In this document: in pieces, positions 36,613 to 48,050 of the stretch
How the letters are laid out: every line of letters starts with the position of its first letter
How positions within the stretch are numbered: the first letter of the stretch is position 1
Assembly (NCBI GenBank): GCA_018389105.1
Contig: JACATO010000591.1
Span: forward strand, 2,342,501-2,406,500
Reading direction: 5' to 3'
From: Nautilus pompilius
Lineage: Eukaryota > Mollusca > Cephalopoda > Nautilida > Nautilidae
Length of the DNA: 64,000 nucleotides
Translations under genes and position numbers: made by a program
The notes under the pieces: model-generated
Database searches by the model: none
What the model was told of the DNA's origin: nothing
The model's input: only the letters and a program-made list of their open reading frames with translations

Positions 36613-39169
36613 ATATTCTATATCATATTAAATAGTATTTTGTCCAAAACAAAAAAGAAATGCAATAAGCAATAAAAATAACAATTTTTTGTCTTAATGG
36701 AACTAGTGTTCAAATGAAACCAGGCTGAAATAGCATTACCACAGTAGTATCTGGCCAGATTTAATCTGATGCCCCTAGTAACCAGCCACACCCATAGAGT
36801 GAAATTTAACTAAGTTACAAGACAAAAAGTTTATTTACTTATGATATTAGTTTGAGTTCATTTGAAATATTTTATTAAAATAATTAGGAGCAGACAAAAA
36901 AAATTTTTTTTTAAATAAAGTAAATTGGACAAATCTTGACAAGTGCTAGCCTAAAACACTTGGGAGCAGCACTAGCTAAAGGCAAGTATTGATTTGTCAA
37001 GGATGCACATTTTAGCTTTTTTTCTCTCTCTCTCAAACCAAATATCATGTGAATCTTTGGCTTTCAAGGCAGAATTTGGCAATTAATAACTTCCAATATA
37101 TGAATATGGTTTTATTAAACTAAAAATTATATATAAAAGTTTGCAGTATCAAATAAAATACTTTTTTTCTTTCAAAATTTATTTGTGCACATGGCTGATG
37201 TAGCTGTTTTACTTTTAGACAATAATTAGTTGGACAGCTTGCTTAAAATTCTTTACTTTATCAATGGACTAATTCAAAATGTATTTTATCATGAACTTAT
37301 TAATCTACAAGCAAAAACTCAAGAGGAAAATAGGTTCAAAGAGTTCATTTATTAAAATATTTTGCAAATTCTAAGTTCATCCTCTCCAAAAGAATTTGCA
37401 AAATAAAATCACCCAAGCTTAAAGATATACAATTATAATAAAACCAATCACTTATTTCCTCAACAGATTATTTAATTATCAAAATACAATCCATCTTTGT
37501 TTTTACTGATGCTGGCATGTAATTCACCACCCATTGTACAAAAGGGCAAATGGTACATCAACAAAATGAACATGGTGACAATGGCAATGTGTAATTCTAA
37601 GGATCATAGCAGCTTTCTATTTTCTGCCTAGAAAAGTCAACAGTTCTAATCCATCAAAGAAATGATACACTTGTTGTGAATGCAGCTCAGTAACAAATTT
37701 TGCTACCAGTATCTATTAATGCAACTAAAACTGCCTAACCTTTGTTAATATTGCCTTGGAGGTTGTTTTTAAAAAGTTAAGTGAAAGTGAGAGAGAAAAG
37801 CCTGTTATTGAGAATAAAAACCAATCCAGTCTAAAACCATCATGAAAAATGAATACATCAACAACGTAAAAGAAAAACTTGAGCAAATTTTTAAAATATT
37901 AAATCTTTGCTTTACATTTAGAATGCCTGGGTCCTGCTCTGCATGTCCTAAATATGCTATCCTTCAGTTTTTCTCCTATGAACCAACTAAAATGCTTTCG
38001 TCATATATTGGTCAAATGACCATCTGTAGTTTTAAAGGCCATCTGCATTTGCTGTCTTTTACACTTAGTGCCAGGTAAACACTGTGAGAAGATTACGGAG
38101 TCCAAACATGAACAAAAAACAAAACAATAATTAATCAAAACTCTCAAAAGTTTTGTTTTGTTCTGTTCAATATTAAAAGTATAATAAAACCTTTGATGTT
38201 ATGGTCAAATATATGCAAACAAAGCAAAATAAATACTGAGGGCATAATTTAATCCTTATCTATTATAATGTGAAAACTGCTTTAACATTTTGATAGTTAA
38301 TCAGTCATCAAGGAACAGAGAGAGATATCTTATCCAAAGTACATGGTGTTCTTAGTTTTTCAAAACAAACTATTCAAATTTAGTCTGATTAATTAAAACA
38401 ATCTGTAAAGTTCTGACAATGAATGAAAGTCTGCATATTGTAGATGTAATTGAAATATGCAGTTCACTGAAAATTAAATTGACATTAAACTCCAATAAAA
38501 ATAGAAATTAGATTCATTTTAAAGTTTTTTCTTTTTTCCACCTCATCTACAGATGATAAAAAGTGCCAGTAAAGGTAGAGCTGCTATTCATGTAACTGAT
38601 TGGTTTTTATTGGAGCAAAGTAGGTTTTTATTATTTGTTTGTTGAAATTGTTCTTTTTGATTTCTCTGAGGAGCACATTCAAAGTTAAAGTTGACACTCC
38701 TTGTTCAACTCAGTCTCCATTAGTTACAAATTTCTTCCTGCACTTTTTTATGTGAATACACATACTTCAATATTTTCCTGTAGTTCTTACAAAAATGTCT
38801 ACCTACCTACTCATTCTGACATCTAAATTTTCCTACAAAAAAGTGTATATAATAAACATTCTGAGCTGTCTGTCTCCCAGTGATAGTGAACTAATATGAC
38901 ACATTAACACTTAGGTTCTCACTAAAATTACTACATCAAGAGAAACAAACTTGACAAAAGTCACTAAATATTGATAGATGGGGCTAATTAAATTAAACAT
39001 TTTTAAGAACTCCCTTTCCCATTAAGGGATGGGGTTGTTATAAGTCCAAGGGAATTCATTCCCCCTAATCTGGGAATTGTTCTTTAAAAAATTAATTAAA
39101 AAATTCCTAGCTAATATACCATTAGAGATATTGTTCAAATGAAATCCAAAGCATATACCATTATGGTGA
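36613..39169. other. AT-rich intronic stretch
   Basis: No recognised exon, repeat family or RNA gene. One plus-strand frame at 37842-38078 has no motif. Confidence 0.4.
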
Positions 39170-39171
39170 TA

Positions 39172-40489
39172 CAGAGTGATCAAAAAGTAACTATGCAGTA
39201 GAAAATTTATTGTTTTTATTTCAATACATTAACTCTTACAATAAAATATTAATAAACTGTATTACAATAAATGCTGAAAATGAGCCTCACTCACATTTAA
39301 AAATTTTTCTATGCATTTTCTCATATTCTCAAAAAAGTTTGGCAATTCTTCAGGCATTATTTCTCTAATGAAATTGATGATATTTTGCTTCAGTTCATCA
39401 ATGGAATGGGGATTATTTTCAAAGACCTTCACTTTCATTGCTTCCCACAGGTAAAGGTCCAGGGGTGTGAGGTCAGGAGAGCATGCAGACCAAATTCCTT
39501 TCGATATCAGCCAATTACCAAACACTTCTTCCAGCAGTTTCATCGAATGAGCAGATGTGTGAGTGGTGGCTCCATCCTGATGGAAGTAGGCGTCTTCGAT
39601 TTCTTCTTCGTCTAACTCACCAATAAAAGGTATGCAGTAGGTTGTTACAATAACACTCTGAATTGATGGTTTTTTTCAAAAAATATAGGCCCAATAATGT
39701 GTTTCCTTGATATAGCCACTCATACACCGATCTTTTCATCATGAAGCAGTTTCTCAAACAAGGGTTAGAAGTAGACCAAATTCCGGTATTCTGGCTATTA
39801 ACATATCCAGAGAGATGAATCCAACATTCATCAGAAAAAAATGTTTAACCCAATATGTCATTGCCAGTTATATCAATAGAATTCTTAAACCAGTAGCAGT
39901 ATTCAACCCACTTACTGTAGTCTGCAGCTTTCAATTCATGTACAACATTCACTTTATACGGGTAAAAATTTAACCCCCTTAAAGCATTATGCACACTCCC
40001 ATATGAAACATTCGCTTGTTGTGAAAATTGATGCAGTGATTTTGAAGGGCCCTGAAGCATTGCATCTGAAATTTTTGACAGCTTCTCCTCGTCCAAAACT
40101 TTTGGCCAACCTGATCATAGATATCCTCAACTGAACCAGTATCTGCAAATTGCTAATCAATGCCCTTACAGTATTTCTGTTTGGAAGGTTTGCATCAGGA
40201 AATTCTCATAAGAACTCATTTTGAACTTATGCGGTGTATTTACCATTATTCATGTGTGCACTTTCTTGATGAGAAAAATTTGTTTGACATTCGAAAGAAC
40301 CATTACGCAAAAATCACGTTTCTCTTTTGCAAATTTACTGCCAACACCTGCTGGTCATTTTAGGAATGTTTTACAAAACAACAACTCACACAGAACTGCC
40401 ATCTATTGGTCATTTTGGGGAACTACAGTACAAAACAACAAAGCACAAGGAGAGGAATCAAAAACGATAGTTACTTTCTGATCACCCTG
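39172..40489 (-). mobile_element. mariner-like DNA transposon with intact ends
   Basis: Near-identical inverted ends are present: cagagtgatcaaaaagtaac at 39172 and the complement of gttactttctgatcaccctg at 40489. They are flanked by TA (39170-39171, 40490-40491). The total is 1318 bp, a normal full length for a mariner-type element. The minus strand carries the transposase from end to end with stops and frame changes. It sits within the long intron, on the gene's strand. Confidence 0.92.
39262..40400 (-). pseudogene. mariner-like transposase, decayed, D-D-D triad
   Basis: The N-terminal HTH part at 40096-39845 includes LHQFSQQANVSYGSVHNALR and LKAADYSKWVEYCYWF. The first catalytic Asp lies in FSDECWIHLSGYVNSQNT (about 39845-39790), the second in FHQDGATTHTSAHS (about 39586-39545) and the third in SPDLTPLDLYLW (about 39483-39448). 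The tail reads NPHSIDELKQNIINFI...SEAHFQHLL and stops at 39262. Counting residues between the second Asp (QDG) and the Asp of TPLD gives 38, where classical mariner has 34. Frame breaks lie around 39640-39840 and beyond 40096. The C-terminal third (from about 39630) is open without interruption, so decay is moderate. It is probably not functional. Confidence 0.88.
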
Positions 40490-41990
40490 TATTATTTCAG
40501 CCAGGTTTCATTTAAGCACGTCCCTAGTAACAAGCTCTATTAGCTTAGTTTATTTTAATCAGTTAGCTACTGGCTCAGACTACAAATAATAAGAGAGACT
40601 TTTCATTAAATATGAAAATGTCGTTTAGCCACATACACAAACTCAATATTGTGATGGAGTTAACAAGTATAAGAAGAATCCATCAGCTATTATGGTTGAT
40701 AGTTTACAACAAAAATATAAATTGCACTTTTCTTTGAATCTAAAAATAAATTACTGCTAAAAGAAAAAAATAGCGCTGACACAACAAGCTTTTGCTGAAT
40801 TACTTATGTAAAACTGATACAGATATCACAAAACTGTAAAAAATATACCCCCATAGCCAACCATTATCAAAAACCCTCTTTCACTTACCTGCAAAAACTA
40901 TTCTTTAAAAGATAAAATACAAACTGTCAACATTGGTCACACATGGGCCATTGAATGAGTTCCAGTATTGAACAGATAAATAGTTTACTGACCTGATAAA
41001 CAGCCTTTATTGATGTTTTCGATTAATGACAATCTCTTCTTTGTATTATGGTATTTATTTATCAGCTGCCAAAACTGCCAATTTTATCTCCAATAATGTG
41101 CTTTTAATAGCCATTATTATTCTCATCATTATCATTCACCATCTTTAAACCAGGTCAGCAAGGAAGCAAAAGGCCATAACGAAGTATCGTGCAATTATTC
41201 CATAAACAAGACTGAGAAAACTGAAAATCGCCATTCAACTAAAATATTACCAGTAAATGCAAAACAACAGACAACAATTAGAATATCAAAAACATGGGGT
41301 TGCTTCTGATAACTACTCAGCTACACTGCATGGCAGGAACATTTAACACTATAACACCCAGAACTACATAGGTTAAATTATTATTTATGTATCAGAGATC
41401 ATATAGGACATTTACAATTAATTATAATAGGCTCAGCATTAAGTATTTATTTTTAAGCCTAAAATCTCTAGATCAGGCTAACAGACAGTTATGACCAGTA
41501 AATCAGGGCAACTAATGGCAGCAGCTTGAAAATCAGATAAACAAACACACACACACACACAAAAATAAAAAACCTCTGCACACCAACATTCAAAATTATG
41601 AACATGCCATGCAAAAATGGTGTAATCTGCTTTTTTTCAACACTTTATTATTAATGAAAAATGCATTATCCTAGCAAAATTTAAAAACTATTAAAAACTT
41701 GATGAATCAAGTGTCAGAACATAAACCATTATTTGTGAATTTGTCTTTACTTCAAGCTTTTTGCATAACTATGAATATGAACACTTGTTAGCTCATACTA
41801 CACTTTTGTACACCTGGTTAATGGACCTCACTATTGATTACTCCTACTGTTTTGTTTAAAAGATAAAAATAGCACAGACAGCCAGTTAACTGCTGGCCAC
41901 AATTCTTCTACAACACAGATTGATTAAGAGTAGCACCTAGAAAATCCTTGTTTAGACATGGTATCAGACTGGGCCAAACATTAGAACTAC
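40490..41990. other. AT-rich intronic stretch
   Basis: Nothing coding was recognised. An AC microsatellite lies at about 41544-41560. Confidence 0.4.
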
Positions 41991-41999
41991 AAATTATAG

Positions 42000-42580
42000 A
42001 GAAGATACAATGAATTTTGGTTACATGAAAGCAGTTTGAAAATATTTTGTTGCAAGTGACAACAGCATGTTAGAAGAAAGGCTGAAGAAAAATGTATGGA
42101 GATCTGTTTACCCTAAAATCAAGCATGGCGGTGGAAATGTGAAGAAATAGAGTTGTTGCACTGTTTATCCAACTGGTGCCTTGACGAGATTCTCACAAAA
42201 AAAAAACAAAAAAACATCACAATATTCTGCAATGCCAAGCAATCAGGGCATCATTTGATAAGTGATAGGTTTGTGCTATGACATGATCATGAACTAAAGC
42301 ACATTGATTGCACAGCTCAATACATAGTAACTTGAATCTGAAAAATTTCTTAAAACCATCATTTGGCCCTCTCATTCTCCAGATCTGAACACCAATAAAC
42401 ATGTATGGGATCAACTAGATTGGTTGAACCTTTTTCCTTGACTCTTCAATTCAATGTTAGTCAGCTATGGAACTACTTGCAAGTTAAATGTGGGTTACTC
42501 ACAAGGCAATATTTTGAAAAGTCACTGAACAGAATGCCCAAAATGTGTGTAGCAGACATTTACATGAAAGTTTTCTGTTT
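42000..42580 (+). pseudogene. Tc1-type transposase fossil
   Basis: Plus-strand fragments in shifting frames follow Tc1 order. They begin with a degenerate VRRRPGE-like region, SDNSMLEERLKKNVWRSVYP then KIKHGGGNV (about 42055-42140). Next is TVYPTGALTRF, and a remnant of FQQDNDPKHTA that now reads LWHDHELKHI (about 42275-42310). Then come WPSHSPDLNTNKHVWDQLD (42363-42421) and a C-terminal LWNYLQVKCG...LNRMPKMCVADIYMK (about 42450-42570). The catalytic Glu of NPIE has become Lys (NTNKH). Terminal repeats were not found. It is ancient and inactive. Confidence 0.7.
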
Positions 42581-42599
42581 TGATAATAAAACTTAGTGA

Positions 42600-45320
42600 T
42601 TTATATGTTCTGGTATGCAGAACATCTTTTTTATTGCTGTTCTGCTGAAATAATACATTTTCATTGACATTAAAGTGTTGGAAAGGCAGGCAAGCATTTT
42701 TGTATGGCAGGCTCATAGTGAGAGTGCCAGTGTATATAGGCAAATATGATTTCCCAGCACTATACTTTATTACTAATAAAATCTAAGATACAATGAATAT
42801 AATAACATTTCTATAACAAAGCACAATTTACAAAATCAATTCTAGCTCAGTATTCAAATTGTTGCAGTTTCGAAGTGATGCTTAACAATGAAAAGGTGAG
42901 CTATTTACTTTTTATTTGTTTGGTTTCTTGTGGTGGAATAAAATGTTAAGGTTATCCATCTATATTCACCATTGAGTTGCAAAAAGTAGAAGTTATTTCT
43001 AATTCACCTAAAGTTGTGATGCTAAAGACAAACAATTAAAAACAGTAAATTAATGGACAAGTTTAAAAGTTACTACACCTGCAAAATACTTTGTTTAGAA
43101 TAGTGCTGCACCAAGGATCATTAAGTCTGGCTAATAACAACCCAAAACTCAGCAACCTAACCAGATTTCAAGTTTTAATGAATGGCAGCATTCTAAGTGA
43201 ATATCAGCATCTGGGTTATTCTAACTAGAAATAACAACATACAATACAAATTTAAAAATAGTTAACCCTTTACATATTACATACATTTAGAGGGGATAAT
43301 TAACTGTTTTAATGTAATCTTATAACAAAGTTAAACAGGAAAAATATTTTTAAATTATTTATGCAAAAAGGTTCTCAAGATGTCCTTATTGCATATTATT
43401 TTACACAGGAATAGAACTAATTTATAGAAAAAACTTTGAGTTTTTACTGACTTCATATTTAGATTTCTCAAAGCAATAAGGAAATAAGTTTTTTTTTCTA
43501 AATGCATTATGGATCAACTTATATATGATAGTGAGAAAAAATTGATAATGTTAAGAATGTTTTCAATTCTGTTATAACTTGAGTATAGAATATTTGTTTT
43601 CCTTTAAAACAAATAAGACTACCAATACTAAAACTGTTAGCATTGTGTAGAACAAAAATTTTACACAAAAGTTATAACAAAGTTCTACAAAGTTGAAAAA
43701 ACTGCTTAATTTTTCAATAAAATGTTCCATTATTATTTTTTTTTAATCTTTTATTATTTTGAAAGGGCCGAATAAAAAATCAGTAAAATGTTTGGGTTTT
43801 TTGCTTGGGGAAGAGAGATTTGCTAATATACATTTAAAAGAATATACTAACTAGTATTTATGTAGAGTCTGAAAATGTTATCTGAAGTATTATTAAGCCA
43901 AGAATTAACGAGTATCATCTTAGCCACATAACTTTCACCGTTGCTAAGGTGTAAGATCCTGGAAGGCTACACTGGACAACTGTTCAGCCATGTGGCAGAT
44001 ACTTGTTTAAATAGAAAGAGAAAAGGCAATTAACCAAACCCTCCCCATGAGTAAGCAAAACAAATCAGCCCAAGAAAAAGTACATAAGACAAAGAAACAA
44101 AGCTACATAGCAAGACATCCACCCATGTATGAGCTGGCTAGAGAAAGAGCTTCACATATCACAAACCTATCTCTCTCCTAGCTGTGAAGCAGCTAGAGAT
44201 TTCTCTCACTAATATACTCAAAAGCTAAGTGCAGCTTAGAAAATAGTTTTCAAAAAAAAAAAAACTTTTCTTATTCCCTCTCTCAATAGTACAGAACCTG
44301 TAGCTACAAATCCACACAACTAACAAATTGCTATTAATACTATCATAATTCATGTGTAACTCTAGAATATCTGTTTAATTTTAAAATTTTATATTCAAAT
44401 TAGATACAAAGTGACCTTATTTTTAAAGACTGATATCACACATTTTTAACAGCAAGATATGAAAATGAAAAGTTATTTATGTGTTATTTATAAAAACTGA
44501 AGGGTTAGTTCAGGCAAGTCCTCTTGCTCTAGTAGAAAGTAAACTTAACGAGTGAACCTATATTCCAGTAATCTCTTAATGCTTAGCCCTGAGAAAGATG
44601 ATTATTAGAAGCAGTGGCATAAATTTTCAGTAGATGTTTAAGCAAGCATTGCTACTGTTTAGACTGTACAAGTGTCCTAAGCTGATCTTGTAATCTGTTA
44701 GATGCTAAATTTTTTTTACAGTTATTTTACTAACATTTAAGCCCACTGTATATTAACAGCACTGAAATCAAGACAGGCCTGTTTGTATGTGATAATGGCA
44801 ACAGGAAAAGATTACCAAAATAAAATTTCATTAGTTAGCTGCTGGAACACAAAGATAATAGATCTATGGCAGTTTGCATCAAAGACCCACTCCAATCTGC
44901 CAATGAGCAAACAAATCCTCAACTTTCTGCAGAAGACATTTAATTTCAGATATATATGGTCTCTAATCCAAATCCTTTATATATGCAAATTAACATTTTT
45001 CAAATTTTATTTTCAACTTCTATATTAAAATCTAAAAATAAGTTTGCTTTTATCAATGGCTTATGCTGTCTTAGTCTTATTTATATGGTTATTTGATATT
45101 TTTATCTTTGCTTAACTTTTACCTTCACATGTAGGACTTCAAAAATATGAAGTTATAATAACAATCATTTTAATATACCTCTATAATAGATGCTATATGT
45201 ATGCGTCAAGGGTCAAAAGTAAACAGTACATGAGTGCTTGTTTTGAAGATTAGTAATAGATATTTAAAGCAATAGGTAAAGATAGACACCATCAGTCATG
45301 ACTAACCAACAGTATTTTTA
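42600..45320. other. AT-rich intronic stretch
   Basis: No exon or repeat family recognised. Confidence 0.4.
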
Positions 45321-45328
45321 AAAGACCT

Positions 45329-45570
45329 GCAGCCATGGCAAAAAAGTTTTGTAACACCCAAGAATTTTCTAATTTTTCTTCATAAAGTCTAAACCTGTTG
45401 GATTTGTATAATATTGATACATTAACATATCAAAGTGGATACTTTGTTTTGTAGCTTTTGACATAATGGAAAAATGACCAAAATTGAAAAAAACAAACAA
45501 TTTTAAATCTAACATGCAAATACATGATGAAAACTGACTCCAATATAGGTATTCAAAAGCAAACATTCAG
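45329..45570 (-). repeat. possible terminus of a Tc1-like element
   Basis: The word gcagccatggcaaaaaagtt at 45329 resembles Tc1-type ends of the CAGTCATGGCCAAAAGTTTT kind. The following minus-strand frame (45566-45369), with ATKQSIHFDMLMYQYYTNPT then GLDFMKK, has the look of a recurrent repeat. I found no clear inverted partner to the right, so only one end is suggested. The TA microsatellite at 45827-45844 lies beyond it. Confidence 0.25.
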
Positions 45571-45826
45571 AAGTGGTTGTGTACACAGTGTCAAGCTATG
45601 AGCCTGATCTGGAGATAGATTTTGTTATTATTTCTGAAGTCCTGCCAAACTGTTGGCTGTGGCTTTGCAAACCTACCAAAAGTTCTGTGCCATTGCTTTG
45701 GCTTTAAATTAACAGCCAACCTTTCACAATAAAGTAAAAAATATACAAGTAAAGCTAAACCTGAAACAGCATAAACAAGTTAACAACATTACGACACAGT
45801 TTGTCTTTATCTCATTCCAGTGAAGC

Positions 45827-45844
45827 TATATATATATATATATA
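45827..45844. repeat. TA microsatellite
   Basis: About nine TA units. Confidence 0.85.
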
Positions 45845-47510
45845 CTCTACTGCTGGCTAAAGAATTTTCTCATTTCAAAAACACTTCAGAGAAAACATGA
45901 CTGTAACAAACGTTTGTAATAATCAGGGTTGGTGTAAGCAGTATTTGAGAATGAACCTGCTAATTCAAAATACAATATCTTAGCAGATGCAAAACTATGG
46001 ACTGTTATTTTGTGTTAAAGATGACAGCAAATCCCATGATGCACAACTCATGAAACAAGAACATCAGTTCTCCTCAGCTTAAATCAACGTAAGCTCATGA
46101 CAGACACATAACTGAGATAAATACTTCTTTTTGTACCAGTGTATCTGTGTGAATTTTGCATACTACAGAAAATAACCCTGTTGGTCATGACATATTATGT
46201 GGTAAGATCAATGACTGATGACTGGCAGTTATTTTAAGCCCTGGTGTATAACTGAAAAATTTTTATCAAACACTTTAATGTCTGATTTAAGATAACAAAG
46301 GCAGACAAAATGTAAATTTTATTTTATGTATATAAAAAACATTAATCTAACTTTACTATTATTCAGAGTTTTCTCTTCATTACACATTTGCATTTCTAGA
46401 TCTTTATCTTTTGTTTATTTATTAATTCTTTAACCAGCAATGGATTTTCAAGTTAATATGAACACCAAAGCAGTTGTTTTTATAGTTCTCAAATGGTTAA
46501 TTATCATCTTGATAATACAGCTTTGAAATTCCTGTGGCCAGGAAGAGCATACATAGTAAGTTCAAATGAAAATGGTAAGAACAAAAATTAATAATAATAA
46601 AATTAATTTTAAAAATTGGTACTATCCTCCTCATTTATAAACAATGTTCAATCTAGCTTTCCAGCTCCGGGGTGCAATGTAAAATAATCAAACACATTAA
46701 AATTAACAAATGCATATTTTAAAATTTATGACTAAAAACAGTATATTCGTTTTTTTTTTTACATTGTTTATATATTTATACATTCCATTCATTAATCTAT
46801 CAAAAATGCTCTACTTTATTTAGTGTTCCTCCATGGTGCAAGAGCTTGGTTAATGTTGAATTCAACAATACTATTACTGTCCAGTGCAGTTTTTCATTAG
46901 TTTGTAGAGTCTACCCACAGGCAATCTATTTCTGTCACATGTTTTAATATCACATCCCCTCTCAGTCTGTAGTTTCAAGTGGTGCTGTGAGTGCAAGCCC
47001 AGCCAGCCTGAGCAGATTTGTAAATTGATACTTATGATTTTCCATAAAACATGCATACTGTCTGTTGGATGCTTTTGATGTTCCACAAGATGTTTAAGCT
47101 GCTATTCATCAACTATATCTTCATCAATGTAAACAGACAATGCAGACTCTTGATGTCCATAGGTTTTGCATAAAAGGCTAATGTCATTATTTCAATGTTT
47201 GGACAATTTAACTTTTGCTACAAATGAAATACCATGCAAATCCAGAACATTAAAGCACAAATTACAGAAGTATCTTACTTTGGAAATATGTTTGGTCTCA
47301 AATAATGTGTTACCTTGATGAAGCCTTTACATAGATCTTTCAAATGTGTAAATTTATTTTTGTTACATAAACACCATAGCCTTTAAGTTCTAGCAACTTG
47401 TTGATTACATGTGAAAATAATGTCTGCCCATCATTGTCTAATAGGTATTCTAATTTACAGATGGTTGGCTATACAAGTGGTTGGACTAATGTTAAGTTCA
47501 TGTTTTCTTT

Positions 47511-47790
47511 CTAGGAGGAGAGGCTAAGTTTGGTTAGTATGGGACTATCATGAGTTTGTGATCCAACAAATATTCCAGCCTTCAACTTGGCATCAGTTAA
47601 AATCGCTCCAAATTTTTCTTTCAAATAAAGAAAACCCGCACCTTCAACACTCATTGCCTTTACAAAGCTCTTCATTAAGCCCAGCTTTATATGCAATGAT
47701 GGAAGAAATATTCTTTATGGACATACCGTTGGCACGCACATGTTGCACATTGAATTTTCCTGGAGTAAGACAGAGTTCCAGCTAGCCCTT
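47511..47790 (-). pseudogene. fragment of a repeat-derived protein family (LHIKLGLMK type)
   Basis: On the minus strand, LCLTPGKFNVQHVRANGMSI (about 47776-47717) is followed, after a frame change, by LHIKLGLMKSFVKAMSVEGA (about 47696-47640). Then come GFLYLKEKF and DAKLKAGIFVGSQT, ending at a stop at 47511. I recall this block (LPPLHIKLGLMKNFVKAM...DAKIKxGIFVGPQ) as a multi-copy protein found across many arthropod, cnidarian and mollusc genomes and thought to derive from mobile elements. I cannot name its transposon class. Beyond 47515 the similarity stops abruptly. A frame further left on the same strand (47086-46874) may belong to the same repeat, but I do not recognise it. Confidence 0.6.
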
Positions 47791-47799
47791 TTTAGCATG

Positions 47800-47890
47800 G
47801 CGCCACGCCATGCCTCTGGTCTACAGCGCCATGCCTCTTTGTACAATGCCATGCCCTAAATTTACAATGCCATGCCCCAAATGGTGCAAA
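47800..47890. repeat. short GCCATGCC tandem repeat (about 21 bp)
   Basis: The octamer gccatgcc recurs at 47807, 47828, 47848 and 47869, with a diverged gccacgcc at 47802. Spacing is 20-21 bases, with related spacers such as ctttgtacaat and ctaaatttacaat. It is GC-rich relative to its surroundings, directly abuts the protein-family fragment at 47790, and is followed by a CpG-containing stretch to about 48050. It may be a sub-terminal repeat of the same mobile element. Confidence 0.8.
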
Positions 47891-48050
47891 ACACAAAGCC
47901 CGATTTTCCTTTTTGTACAGGTATACAACCGCCGCATGCAGAACTTTTTGAGCGTCCCCTGGCGGGAATTTTCCAGCCGCTCTGCGGAGTTGTAACTTGT
48001 GCGCGTGTGCATTATACGTCATTTAGTTTACGCTTCGAAGCATAGCATGA

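Noticed and set aside
47800-47890. CRISPR-like array
   Set aside because: Only an 8-base core recurs with similar spacers at 20-21 bases. This is a eukaryotic tandem repeat.
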